Origin: Euglena gracilis | Taxonomy: Eukaryota > Euglenida > Euglenophyceae > Euglenales | NCBI GenBank assembly: GCA_039621445.1 | Contig: CP154954.1 | Location: 65,864,891-65,928,890 of the forward strand | Reading direction: 5' to 3' | Length of the DNA: 64,000 nt | In this document: positions 53,306 to 63,624 of the stretch, one piece after another | Layout of the letters: each line of letters begins with the position of its first letter | How positions within the stretch are numbered: position 1 is the first letter of the stretch | Notes under the pieces: model-generated | Seen by the model: only the letters and a program-made list of their open reading frames with translations | The model's database searches: none | What the model was told of the DNA's origin: nothing | Made by a program: the position numbers and the translations under genes

Positions 53306-56300
53306 AACTCCGTTTCGCAGGCAGTATTTGGGCCGGGCGGTCATCCCGTGCCGGCGGCGGCAGTTCGCGACGGACTACCAGCTGCAGCGCACGCTGGAGA
53401 AGGAGGCGGCAGCCCTCAAGGAGGCGGCGCAGCAGGAGGCGGCGTTGAAGGAGGCGTCCCAGGAGGCCGACACTGTTCCGCACAGCGCCTCTTCTTCTTG
53501 GATACAACACAATTTTAGGGAGTCTGCCGCAGATAGATAGATAGGTAGATTGATAGATAGACAGAGATATAGATGTATAAAGTATATTTTTACATTCCGA
53601 GTAACATTTTTTCTCCGTGGTGCACAGGTTAAAAAGCACGTACAGTTCCAACCCCCTCCCCACGAAGTTATCATTTTGGGTCCCAGATCAACTGATTTGT
53701 CAAGTTGAAAAGCTTTAAAGGTCAACCTGGAAGTGGTTACCTGGATGTACCCGCTTATTTGTCACATGGAAATCTTTTGAGGGACAACACTGTAATTTTT
53801 GCTTGTCCAGTGGTCTTTTTTGGAGCATATTGCTTGAATACTGGTTTCATTTTTTATACCATCGCCACACAACCTATATTTCAGCCATGCCGGCCGTTTT
53901 GCCACGTTGTGAGGTTTGTTTGCAGAATTCTGACCCATTTGACGTGGGCACTTCGTGGCACGCATCCTGAACCACGTGCTGAAGAACGTGATGGCGGATG
54001 CTGCGGGCTGTGTCCGTCCTGGGGCATCTGCAGCTTGCAACTGCCTAGCATTGAGGGGGGGGGGGGTGCATTTCACTTGAAAACCAAAATCAGACAGTCG
54101 CTTTATCCAGGTCACATTAAAAAGTATCATATGAAAATATGATCCTTTTTATTAAAAAATATGATAATTTCAAGATATTAATATTATTTTTTATGGAATT
54201 GAAAAATTCTTGGGGAGCTGTTTGGAGGGGGGTCAGATTTTCCATGGAGAAATTGGCCTTGCTCAAAGGCACTCCTCAAAATCTCTTTTTTTGTGGTCCG
54301 TTTTTTTGTGAAAAAAAAATGACCATGCCATTTGATGAAGATGTGGATTTGCAACATAAGAAAGAATCGATATTTCCGAGATGAAAAAAATGGTGCGGAA
54401 ACAATGGATGATCATTTTGACCACCTACATAATTTCATAACCTTCATTTATTTCAGTACCTGCCCCCCCCCCATGCCCAATGAACAGGGGTTCCGGATCG
54501 TCCAGTAAATCATTTTTTTACAGGAATACAAATGTGTAGACAACCCCTGCCCATGAACCTTAGTTTCCATCGCACTTGGGGAGAACCACCTTCATCACCT
54601 TTGTTCTCTTCTCACTTGGGGGGGGTTACTGTTTGGGGAGGGAGGGGCAATATTTGTTATTATCTGTTAACATCCTGTTGGAGGGGTGTCCGAGGCACAT
54701 CATGCTGTCATTGCATACCAATGCCCACGGCATATTTCCGTGATTGCCAACTGGCTTTTATCATTGTGCAGTGCTGTGCAACGCTGGTTGTGTCATTCAC
54801 ACACACACACACACACACACACGACACACAAACACACACACACACACACAACGCACACACACACACACACACAACACACGCGCGCACACACACACAGACA
54901 CACACACACAACACACGCACACACGCACACACACAACACCGCACACACACACACACACACAACGCGCCCTGTCTGTGTCTGTGTCAATGACACCTCTCAG
55001 AGCGTTTCCGAGTCTTGAGCAAGTAGGGGAGGGGAAGGTAATTTGTTTTCTGGATCGATGTGGCAGTGTCATCGGCACGTCCCCTGCTCGCCCACCGTCC
55101 CCAGCGGCCACCTCTACCTTCAGTCGCAGCTCCCCAACTTGATGGGCCTCCCGGCAGACCTGCTCCAGGCCACGGAGTGCCTGGAGCGGGACCAGAGGTT
55201 TTTTTTAAAAAAAATCATTCCCAGAGAGTTCAGTTGGTGATTCACATCCGCTGCCTGTCCCCCCCCCGCCTAGTGCCAACCCCCCCTGTGTGCACTGTGG
55301 CTGTTTTTTGGTGCCTTTTATCCCTTCTTCTGGCCCGGCGCTGTTGTCCGCCTCTGGCCCTTTTTGTCTGTGTGCGTGGAGGTGGCCGGAGCCTGGCGGG
55401 ACTCACCTTGTTTGCGACGCGGCCACCAGCGCCCTACTCCACTTTAGTTAGGAGGATTAGTGCCAACACCCCCCCACTCCCTCAACAAAAAGCTCTGAGT
55501 GGGGCGTCGCCTGGTGTCGGAAGCGGCAGGCCCTCCTACGCATCGCCGCTGGCAAGTACACCCCGCCCAGGGCCCTGCACTGGTTTTGTTTGTTTGCCCT
55601 TCCGGGGGTGCCGTTGTATGTGCATGACGGTTCGTTTGAGGCGACGCTGTTTGTGGGGGGGAGGGGGCTTAGATTTGGCGTTATCGGCTTCGACAAGGAT
55701 CTCTGAACAAGTGCACTCAATTCAAAAAGTCTTCCCCAAGCTGCTTGCAACCGTTTTCACTCCTGACAGTTTTAAACATGCTTTTTCAACCTCCTCAGAG
55801 CTGGACCACAAAAAGGTGCGAAGTGGTGGAGGATCCTGCGCGCTCATCACAAAATGACAGTTTTCCAGAGGAAGGGGCCAGGGGTGGGTTTCGAGTTTGC
55901 TCTTGCTTACAGGTGGAATACATTTGGAATCTTTTTTTTTCTGTCCAGAGTTGCTTATGTATTCTCATTTGCGTCCCCACACGTTTGTGGGGCCCTCCCT
56001 CCACAGCTTTGCGATGTAGACCTCACCCAATTTGGCCAGAGCCTGCTTCAGGGCCGGCCCATCGAGGCCAATTTCCCCGGCAGGGCCTGTTGTCTGATGA
56101 GTGGCTTCCTCGTCAAGGTCAGTTCTTTGCCATGATGATTATTTTCAACAACAGTTGACAATTCCCCAACGTTCCTGTCTGAATCCTCACCTGATCAATG
56201 GGTGATGGATGACAGGACCAGGCATACGGAAACAAATAGGGGTTTCCGACTACTCTGCTATTGTCATGTGAAGTCGTTTGCAGTATTGGAAAGTCCATAA

Positions 56301-59300
56301 ACCCTGCTTGAGAAGTTATCCTGTGCCTACCCTCATCCTATGCATACCTGCACATCGGCATACCTCCCCCCCATCTAAAAGCCCCCCCCCCCGGTCCTTA
56401 CCCATCTTTTTATCAATTTGAGGCGTCTTGTTGCATATTCACCCCCCCCCCTGCCTGGCTGAGGGCAACGTCAACAAGGGGGGGGGGACAGGCTCCGGCC
56501 AGGCTCCGGCCACCTCCACGCACACAGACAAACAGAGCCAGAGGCGAACAACAGCGCCAGGCCAGAAGAAGGGATAAAAGGCACAAAAAAAAACAGCCAC
56601 AGACACAGGGGGGGGGGACAGGTATGCGCCAGCAACGCAACAATGGAAAGAAGCCCAAGCCCTCGGTCCCGACGAAGTGGTGCACCTGGACCCCCTGCTG
56701 TGTGAGGTCGGAAGGGGAGGGTTTGGCTGCCCATTGCCTTGGCTGGCAAGAGCCGACCCAAGTGGGGTCTGCGTTTCAACGGTGATGCGGCCAGGACAGG
56801 CTTTGGTTGGCAAAAACACAAGGAAGTTGGTTTGGCGCAACACATCATTAAGCCCCCCTTCCACACCCCTGTGCACAGCAACCGCCCATGTATCATTCCA
56901 AGACGAGGAGGGGGGGTTGGAACAGAACCTACGGGTCACTAACCTTTAAAAAACCTCTGGACATGGCAGTCACCCTGAGATCTATTTCACGAGTGCATGG
57001 GCATGGCATGGGCATGGAGAGAATTTGTTCCAATAGAATGCGGTTTTGACACCCAATTTTGTCTAGACCAGTTTTATTTCTGCCCACCCCCCCCCCTCCT
57101 GTAGTGACGGGTTTGTCCCACAGACACTGACAACTTCCTATGGTGACGGTTCAGCCAGTGTAAGGGATGTTTCAGTGTCTGAAAGGATGTCAATTTCCGA
57201 GGGGGGTTAGGAATGGTCCTGTGATCTCCTGCTGCGGCCACTGCACAGCCGTGGGGAAAGTTGTTGCTCAACTCTTTGAAGAGTTGACAGGTCGATAAGG
57301 GGGAGGGTGATCCTCCTCTGCCACCATTTTTGAAATCCGCGGTGCAGGGTGGTGCGTCCCCCATTTTCCTTCCATTTATTTATTATTTCCTGTTTCAAAT
57401 GATTTTGGATGGGGGCAATGACACTGAGCTGGAAGCTTTGCTTACAAAATGTGAATTTTTCATTTGCAACAAGTTAGCGTCGGGGGTTCAATGGTGACAA
57501 ACACGCAACAGTTCAGCTACATGGGAGGGAAGGACCTTCAAAAACCAGACCAAAACGGTGAAAACGGACCCAGAGGATAAGGCTGGAGATGGCATGACCC
57601 CACCCTCAGCGAACAGCAATTTTGTATTTCCAAAATGGCCTCATCAACATCCCAGAATTTCAAAAATGCTGCAAGATTGTTCCGCATCTGGCGCTTTTTT
57701 TGAACAATTGGATTGAGTTGGCAATGCACGTGTTGCGTTGGCGGGCACAGCTACATCGGGGTGCCAACTCAACTTTTTTTTCACACATTTTTTCCTTCTG
57801 TCGGTGACAATGAAATTTTCTCCTGTGGTGAAGTTGGAAGAGGTGGGCACCGAGGACGTTTTACATGTTTTTGGTGTGCAAGAACAAAGCACCTCAAATT
57901 TGACCCCCAAATGTTGGTCTTTAGCCATCCGCCCCCCCCCCCAACCCAGACTCCAACCCCCCCCCCGGGGGGGGGACTGCCAGGAATGACCAAAAGTGGA
58001 CATCTGGACATCTGGCGCCGAAAGCGCTGGAAATTTGTTGGGGGTTTTTGACCAAAATCCATTGATTTTCAGCCATTCCCGGTCCGGGTGGGCAAAGCGA
58101 CTGGGGGGGGGGGGGTAGGAGTGGATGACTGGTTTTTGAACAATGACTGCACAGTATTCTGAAAGTGGAAAGTGACCCCCCTCCCGTGGGGATTGGTCAG
58201 CAATGGCATGGACCGCCCCCTGCGCCGTGCTGGAGAACGCGCTGACCAACGCGCAACGCCACGGCCACCCGACGCAGCCGGGTCTGCACTTCACTGCGGC
58301 CCTCACCTCCCTGCCGGGCGTCGTCCAGGCTGGGTTTGAAGACGTTGCCTACCCCCCCCCCAAGGGGTTGACCCAGACCCGACCCCTTCCTGGGGAGCCC
58401 AGACTCACGCCTCGCCCCATCCTGGTGGGTGGGTGGGGAGCAGGCTTCTTTTAACTCCCGGGGGGGGTCAGTGGGTCCGGGGCCGGATTCCCCAGGGGTC
58501 CCCCTCAGGGGTCTTAAAAAAAACCACCTGGTGGGGAGGGGGCCCAACCCCCCCACCAGGCCTTCCCATACAGCCCTGCAGCACCCCCAGGCAGGCTCAA
58601 CGGGAATCTGCCAGCCCGGTGGGTGGTGGAGGGGTCGACCCCCACAACAACCGCTTCCTTTCTTCCAAGGGTGCCAATGCTTAGGTCAAAAAAAAGGTTC
58701 CATGCAAGTGTCATGATTGGGGGGGGTTGACCCAGATTTCGTTTGCTCAGCAGACATAGAGGGGATGGGTCGGCGGGTTCGTGTCCCCCCCCCTGGATCC
58801 TGGGAGGCCTGGGAAAGGGGTTCTCCGCAAAGTGCCGAAAGTTGGGAAATCCCCTTAGGCGGTCTTTGGGAGCCATCCCGGGCCGCATGGGTGGGGGACC
58901 CCCCCCCTCCCCCGACCCCGTGACGCCCTGAGGGAGGCCCAGCGAGGCCCCCCTCCCCCCCATCCCCCCCCTCTTCCCCGGGGGTTGGGTCAAGTCCCGC
59001 CCGGCCGCGGCCCCACCGCCACCGCCTGCGGGATCCGGCAGCTGCTGACGTTCGTCGTCACGAACCGCGTCCACCCGTCGCGGCCCCCACTGACCCCGGA
59101 GCTGGTGGCCGGGGCGGGGCTGTGAGGGCGGCAGGAGGGGGGGGGCAGGGTTTGATATAAGGAGGGCGTACATGGTTTAGGTGGGGGGGGTGTCTCCCTC
59201 CCCCCCCTCCTGGCCCGCGGGGGGGTCGGGACCCCCCCCCCCCCCCTGCCAGGGGGGTCCGGACCGACCCTCGGGGGGGTTCCCGGGACCCCCCCAAAAA

Positions 59301-61747
59301 GGGTCAATTTTTTCCTCCGGCGCTTCGCGCCGAAATTTTTTTGCATTTTTGGCACATTTTTGCCCAAAAAGTGCCCAAAATGGCACTTTTGGTCGTTTTG
59401 GGGGGTCAAAAATTTTCGGCCACCCTGACCGCGCACCTGTTTAGGTGGGGGGGGTGTCCCCCCCACCCCCCCCCCCTCCTGGCCCGCAGGGGGGGGGGTC
59501 CGGACCACCCCCCCCACCTGTCCTTATATCGAACCCTGTGGGGGGGAGGCTGGCTGCCGGTCAGAGACCAAGTGGTTGGACGGTCGGAAAGCAGTGGAGG
59601 GGCACCGTTCGTCCTGTGGGCGCCGGGTGCCTGAAGCGTGGATGCGTGTATTTTGGATTGCAGGGGGATGGGGTGCGTGTCCGCAACGTCTGCCTGGTCT
59701 GTGCTCACCTTTCCAGGTGCTTGGACAGGGGATTGTTGAGGTGTCTGCCCTTATTCACAATTGCCGAGGTTCATAATTATTTGGTTCGCCTGGTCGGCAA
59801 AGGAGGGATTGTTGGCCAATGTCCTACCCATAATGTGGCTGAAAAATACCCCTCCATTTTATATTTGTCGAAAATACCTTTACCACCTCAACCACAAGAA
59901 TCATCTCAAGCCTCGTTCATTTTATGGTGAGAAATAAGAAAACAAGAAAATTTACTGATTTTTATTTCAATTGTTCAATTTTTATTTGAATTTTTTTTAA
60001 ATTTCAAAAAACTTGAAAAATTGAAAAATAAAACGAAACTGACCGGCTGCGGTCAGGGATTTTTTCCCCCGATGGCACAACCTGTAACCAACAGGATGCG
60101 GGGGGATTTCAACACTTTTTGTCACCTTCACTGAACCAGCCCCGTCCCGCGGCCCGGCCAGCCTCCTCCGCGGGGACACCGCCTCGCTGGACTCGCTGGG
60201 CTCCGCCACGCCCCGCCTCTCCGAGCACCTCGGCATGCTGCACCTCGTCCAGGCCGCCCGCGCCCACGTCCGGCCCGCTGCCCCGCCGTGGCGGGCCCGA
60301 CGGAGTGTGACTGGCGTTCTCCCGGAATTCGGGCTGTTCTGAACGTTCGCGGCAGTGTTTCTCGTCTCATTCCATCTTTTTTGACTTTTTCTCACATTTT
60401 GATTTAATTTGTGTGGTCTTCCGATTCTGGTGCAGGTGCATCATGGGCGTAATGAGTTTTTCTTCTGCTTTTTTGAGGCATGGGCAGGCAGGGGGGTTGG
60501 GCACTTTCGACCCCCCCCCAGGGGGAGGTCACGTTCTGGGGTGGGTGGTGCCAAAGGTGAAAAGGCCAGATTATGTGTTTTGTTTCTGCATTGACCAAGG
60601 TACCTTCAACCCAGGCTTTTCAGCATACAATTTTTGCCAGAGTCCACAGCATTTGGCAGCCATCGGTGTTTTTGAACAGGCCGAAGCACGCAGCGCTTTC
60701 AAGGGAAACTTGAATTGGGTCCCCTTGTGCCACAGTAACAACAGACTCCAGATCATCCAATCATTTTTGGTCAGTGCCCTACCCCCCACTGGGAGGTGGG
60801 TGATTGGCTCCTTCAGAGTGACCAACTGGTTTTTGGACCGGACCCCCTCTGAACTCTTGAAATTGACAAATAATCAATTAACGAAAACACGCACGGAGCA
60901 CAGAGGTTTTTTCCGACATGTCGCGTGCCTGGCGGTCACATTGGTGGGGCGGTGAGGGGCGGTCGGACGCCCACAACATGGAGTTGCACCTGCAGCAGGT
61001 GGGGGACACCGTGTACTTCGAGGCCGCGCTGGAGGTGACGCTGATGCCGTTCACCGACGCGCCCATTCGATGGCTTCTTCCCTGGGTGATGCTTTCCAGT
61101 GTGACTCCGGACCATTTGGGTGGATTAGGGCATGGGAACGGAGGTATTGCTGAATTGTCCTCTGCCCATTTGGAATCCATTGGTATCCCAAAATCTCTCC
61201 AATAAAGGAAAAAGAACCGGAAACCCCCAAGGAGTGTGAATGATGCAAATTTGTTCCAACCGAAATTTCTTGTTCCGCTGGCATTTACAAGTTGCCAGGA
61301 TCAGATTTAGAACGTGTTGCCCTCTTGTCTTCATGTTTCCCTCCCCCGGAATTTGTCATCATGTAAGGGAGGGTGTTACTGGGAGCCAATACCGGCTGAG
61401 GCGTCATGTTGGAAAGTCCATTACAGCCTGAGAAGTTGCCCCCCCCCCCCCAACTGGCACCGTTGTCACACGACAAATTGACCAGCGGAAGGGGGCAGCA
61501 ACTTCGGGGGACGACAGATTGAGCATCGTCGAGGGGGGGGGGGCGACTACCCACCCAGGTTAACGGATATCAAGGAGTGATTTTTTGGCTCCACGAAATG
61601 GGGATCTGTGAAATGGAGAATGGAGAAACCAACGTGCTCATTCTTTCTGGGTTCGACAGCTCTTCGCCAAGCCATTGATTGGTTGCACCCCATTTCTCGC
61701 CGAAGGAAAACTGTGTGATGGTTCCTCCGAACCTGCGTGTTTTTTGT
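47138..61747 (+). CDS. Gene 3: hybrid histidine kinase, 5' part (membrane sensor, kinase core, start of receiver)
   Basis: This third tandem copy starts at an ATG at 47146, aligned within one residue of the gene 2 start. It can be followed through the membrane exons, coiled coil, LNHVLKN phospho-His helix, HATPase exons and the first receiver strand (PPNLRVF at 61723-61743). The remaining receiver exons (IDDSP, DIVILD, GKD) are not found before 64000 and presumably lie beyond the edge. Compared with gene 2 it lacks the intron inside exon 5 and has a continuous exon there. It has an extra intron between the last ATPase strand and the receiver, and its intron between exons 11 and 12 is at another codon. 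Amino-acid identity to gene 2 is visibly high in motif regions but moderate in membrane segments, so this is not a very recent duplication. Confidence 0.78.
47562..47660 (+). CDS. Gene 3 exon 2: membrane segment 1
   Basis: The exon follows gtcggcccag. It encodes [20 protein letters not shown] and [10 protein letters not shown]. The frame is open further to about 47700. Confidence 0.7.
48160..48244 (+). CDS. Gene 3 exon 3: loop segment
   Basis: It encodes [20 protein letters not shown] then FYIQR, ending before gtaggt. It aligns with gene 2 exon 3. Confidence 0.65.
48938..49043 (+). CDS. Gene 3 exon 4: membrane segment 2
   Basis: It encodes [20 protein letters not shown], then RTECLSSAA. The acceptor is ggtcgag. 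The 3' end is uncertain. Confidence 0.66.
50416..50561 (+). CDS. Gene 3 exon 5: membrane segment 3, uninterrupted
   Basis: It encodes [20 protein letters not shown], then [15 protein letters not shown] in one frame. It corresponds to two exons in gene 2, which carries a 1.45 kb insertion after EASA. Confidence 0.72.
50600..50660. repeat. (TTTG)n repeat
   Basis: TTTG units directly after gene 3 exon 5. An ATTC tetranucleotide tract follows at 50816-50856. Confidence 0.93.
50974..51008. repeat. (TGCAA)n repeat
   Basis: About six pentanucleotide units just upstream of gene 3 exon 6. Confidence 0.93.
51048..51114 (+). CDS. Gene 3 exon 6: extramembrane loop
   Basis: The exon follows gtccgccag. 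It encodes [20 protein letters not shown] then C, with a probable GC donor (gcag|gc). A (TGCAA)n tract lies 40 bases upstream. Confidence 0.7.
51737..51840 (+). CDS. Gene 3 exon 7: membrane segment 4
   Basis: It encodes [20 protein letters not shown] then [11 protein letters not shown]. The HLDLLxFL core is shared with gene 2. Confidence 0.7.
51935..52480. mobile_element. TTGTCCAACGAC-family element in the gene 3 exon 7-8 intron
   Basis: The left end is CCCCTTGTCCAACGACC; the right end is GGTCGTTGGACAAGGAGGGG, its inverse. CAGTAGCGA occurs near both ends. The 116-bp element at 19795 has the same ends, so this family varies greatly in length. Confidence 0.62.
52764..52872 (+). CDS. Gene 3 exon 8: membrane segment 5
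   Basis: It encodes [20 protein letters not shown] then [16 protein letters not shown]. It aligns with gene 2 exon 8. The start is approximate. Confidence 0.7.
52984..53303. repeat. (CA)n then (GA)n tract
   Basis: About 320 bases of CA with three short unique islands, ending in (GA)n, immediately upstream of gene 3 exon 9. Confidence 0.96.
53321..53474 (+). CDS. Gene 3 exon 9: coiled-coil linker
   Basis: The exon lies between gtttcgcag and gttccg. It encodes [20 protein letters not shown] and repeats of [11 protein letters not shown]. It sits directly after a (CA)n-(GA)n tract. Confidence 0.8.
53949..54034 (+). CDS. Gene 3 exon 10: dimerisation helix with candidate phospho-His
   Basis: It encodes [20 protein letters not shown]. 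The candidate phospho-His codon is 53973-53975, at the same place as in gene 2. Confidence 0.74.
54797..54962. repeat. (CA)n tract
   Basis: CA dinucleotides in the gene 3 exon 10-11 intron. Confidence 0.95.
55105..55190 (+). CDS. Gene 3 exon 11: second dimerisation helix, part 1
   Basis: The exon follows cgtccccag. It encodes [13 protein letters not shown], then [11 protein letters not shown] 305-base insertion follows at 55191. Confidence 0.7.
55191..55495. mobile_element. 305-base insertion forming the gene 3 intron between exons 11 and 12
   Basis: It is flanked by GGAGCGGG (55183-55190) and TGAGTGGG (55496-55503), 6 of 8 matching. Removing it plus one flank joins ECLER to GVAWCR in frame, exactly as in uninterrupted gene 2. 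Terminal similarity is weak (AGAGGTTTTTT versus inverse GAGCTTTTTG), so transposon origin is likely but unproven. Confidence 0.48.
55500..55571 (+). CDS. Gene 3 exon 12: second dimerisation helix, part 2
   Basis: It encodes [20 protein letters not shown] then PPR. The frame stays open to about 55704, reading on through [11 protein letters not shown], so the exon may extend further. Confidence 0.68.
56007..56083 (+). CDS. Gene 3 exon A: start of HATPase domain
   Basis: The exon follows cctccacag. It encodes [20 protein letters not shown] then ANFPGR. Confidence 0.76.
56654..56706 (+). CDS. Gene 3 exon J
   Basis: It encodes [14 protein letters not shown], ending before a GT donor (gtcgga). 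It aligns with 718 and 26160. Confidence 0.72.
57930..58210. mobile_element. TGACTGGTTTTT-family element, right half, abutting gene 3 exon B
   Basis: It contains GGATGACTGGTTTTTGAACA and the right end GGTCAGCAATGGCATG. The AG in this end is the best acceptor for exon B. The left end was not found. Confidence 0.6.
58201..58320 (+). CDS. Gene 3 exon B: HATPase N box
   Basis: It encodes [16 protein letters not shown] then [12 protein letters not shown]. The acceptor AG (58199-58200) belongs to the terminal repeat of a dispersed element, so the exon start appears to be supplied by the element. Confidence 0.76.
59042..59121 (+). CDS. Gene 3 exon C: divergent G1 region
   Basis: The exon follows gatccggcag. 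It encodes [20 protein letters not shown] then LVAGAGL before GT (gtgagg). Confidence 0.74.
59146..59538. mobile_element. 393-bp CAGGG-terminated element in the gene 3 C-D intron
   Basis: The ends CAGGGTTTGATATAAGGA and TCCTTATATCGAACCCTG are inverted repeats with one mismatch. It is the same family as the gene 1 B-C insertion. The flanks are G runs (7 of 8 identical), so the duplication is not informative. The centre has the CGGCGCTTCGCGCCG palindrome. Confidence 0.72.
60162..60296 (+). CDS. Gene 3 exon D: G2-like segment
   Basis: The exon follows cccggccag. It encodes LLRGDTASL, then [20 protein letters not shown]. It is a few codons longer than its counterparts between these blocks. Confidence 0.72.
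60965..61060 (+). CDS. Gene 3 exon E: last ATPase strand
   Basis: It encodes [20 protein letters not shown] then TLMPFTDAP. In genes 1 and 2 the same exon runs on to PPNLRV; here it is broken by about 645 bases. Confidence 0.74.
61061..61705. other. Gene 3-specific intron at the ATPase-receiver boundary
   Basis: It interrupts a block that is continuous in genes 1 and 2. The flanks share CCCATT (left 61062-61067, right 61690-61695), and the two ends share an imperfect inverted AAGCCAT/ATGGCTT. The duplication and frame cannot be made to fit exactly, so the origin is unresolved. Confidence 0.5.
61706..61747 (+). CDS. Gene 3 exon K: first receiver strand
   Basis: The exon follows tcgccgaag. 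It encodes [14 protein letters not shown], which resumes the block interrupted at 61060. The following receiver exons are not present before the window edge. Confidence 0.65.
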
Positions 61748-62061
61748 GGCTGGGGTTGTGGCAATTGCCGAACCATTTTTTTTAGAATTTTATTTTCTTT
61801 GATTCCAGAAGATGATGAGGTGATGAAACCCAGCATGTACCGAGGGGGAGACAGGCATTTCCCTTCAAAGTCATTTGGCGGGGCCTCCATTTCTGCAAAG
61901 AAGGCATCAGGAAAGAACCTCTTTTCGTTCCTCTTTTCGTCTTTTTTTTGTGTGTACCAGTTATCTTTCTTACTGGCACATAGTAAAAATTTTACCAGTA
62001 CAGAGTACCAGCAAAAAGAATACTGGTATTGTCTACCAGTATTTTTATTGGTACACAAAAT

Positions 62062-62962
62062 CAGTAAAAATAAGAGTCATGGCACAAAGTGGGGCCCCTC
62101 ACCCACCCCTCACCCTCACCCACCCCTCACCCACCCCTCACCCACCCCTCACCCACCCCTCACCCCTCACCCCTCACCCCTCACCCCTCACCCACCCCTC
62201 ACCCCACCCCTCACCCCCCCTCACCCACCATAGATCCAGAAAAATGGGTGTTATTTATTCTGATCGATCATTTTGTGGGCAAATTGCGGAACTTGTGCAA
62301 TTGTTCAAGTGCCCGGGGGGGGGGCTCCCGCCGCCCCCCGGACCCCCCCCCCCGGCAACTGAAATAATCCTCATCTCTGTCCAGCAACTTATTTTGCGGG
62401 GAAATCGGGGGACGTTACTGAACTGTCCCAATGGCCATTGAACATTCCCGTGACACGCATAGATGCACAGCACAGAGATGCGGTTGTAGACTCACGGCCG
62501 TTGAAGCCGCACCAAAGCCGCAATAATGTCCAACTTCGTAGCCATAACCCCTTGTGCATGAATTAAGGCGATTGAGAGCTGTTTCAGGATGCCCATGTTC
62601 CAATAACTCAGAATAAGCTCCAAAGTATTGTAACACATAACCGAACAACACGTCAGTGTTCACTGCCATTGTGTGAAAACTGCAATGGGGCCGTTCAAAA
62701 GTGCATCATCACCCCCTTTTGCCAACCAACCTCATCAACAACTTCCCATACAGTTCCCCCCACACCCCCCATACCTCACCCCCCCCCCTCACTCACCCAC
62801 CACTCACCCCCTCCCCCCCCATCCCCCCCCCCCCCCCCCTCCCCCTCACCACCCCCACCCCCCCCCCTCACCCCCTCACCCCCCCCTCACCCCCCCCCTC
62901 ACCCACCCCTCACCCTGGGTGAGGGGGCCCCACTTTGTGCCATATGTGAAAAATAATACTGG
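62062..62962. mobile_element. Inverted-repeat element with CTCACCC satellite arms
   Basis: The left end runs CAGTAAAAATAAGAG then CATGGCACAAAGTGGGGCCC; the right end (62927-62962) is its inverse with a few mismatches. Both inner arms are CCCCTCACCC satellite (62096-62230, 62760-62920). The unique centre is about 520 bases. The left flank has several ACCAGTA/TACTGGT palindromes. Confidence 0.6.
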
Positions 62963-63624
62963 CTTTTTTCTAGGTTTGTAGAACCCCAAAAAAGCAAAGA
63001 CATGGGGGAGGACTGGGACACGGGGTTGACACCAACAAACCCACCCATTTCCCAGGGAGGGTCCGTGGGGGATCAATTTGTGGTCCTATTTCTGTGTGCT
63101 TTGCTTTTTTGAAGCTTTTGTACGTGCCAAAAAAACATCCACAGATCAATGTCGTTCCGGCAGCTCCAAAGGTTGATGAAATACATGCAAATGGGCAGTC
63201 AAGAAAAAGAACTGAAAAATATGTCAAAAGAAACCGCACATACAATATAAAATTTCTTCAGAGTGTACAAAACTCTGCTGTTCGGACTTTACATGTCTCA
63301 CTGAAGGAGAAACAATCCCACTAAAGAATAAAACCTACAATTTCTATTGAACCATTTCTCCCCCTCAAGGCACACCAAAGGGCAAAAAAAAAACAAAATA
63401 TAAAATAAGATATATAAGTAAAATAGAATTGCAGTGTGCATGTCATCCCCAGGAACTGTCCATGGCTGGGCCCTGGCGGGACCGCGGGGGGGGGGGGGGG
63501 GCGGCCGGCTGGGGGGGGGGGGAGGGAGACCGGGCTGCCGGCTGGGGTGGGTGGGGGCGAGACCGGGGTTGCGGCATGGCAATTTTTCAGGTGAGGAAAC
63601 ACAACCAAGACCCTCAAATACCTC

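Larger units (their letters stand above)
47247..61705. other. Remaining introns of gene 3
   Basis: Introns at 47247-47561, 47661-48159, 48245-48937, 49044-50415, 51115-51736, 53475-53948, 55572-56006, 56084-56653, 58321-59041 and 60297-60964 hold no recognised genes. The 49044-50415 intron has a short GACTGGGGCGTGACTGG direct repeat near 50270-50360. The 56707-58200 intron has C/G-run fragments of the families above. Confidence 0.5.

Noticed and set aside
59042-59121. Attempt to trace the gene 3 B-C intron to one insertion with an 8-bp duplication
   Set aside because: No 8-base repeat in the correct frame gave more than about 5 of 8 matches, so its origin is left open.
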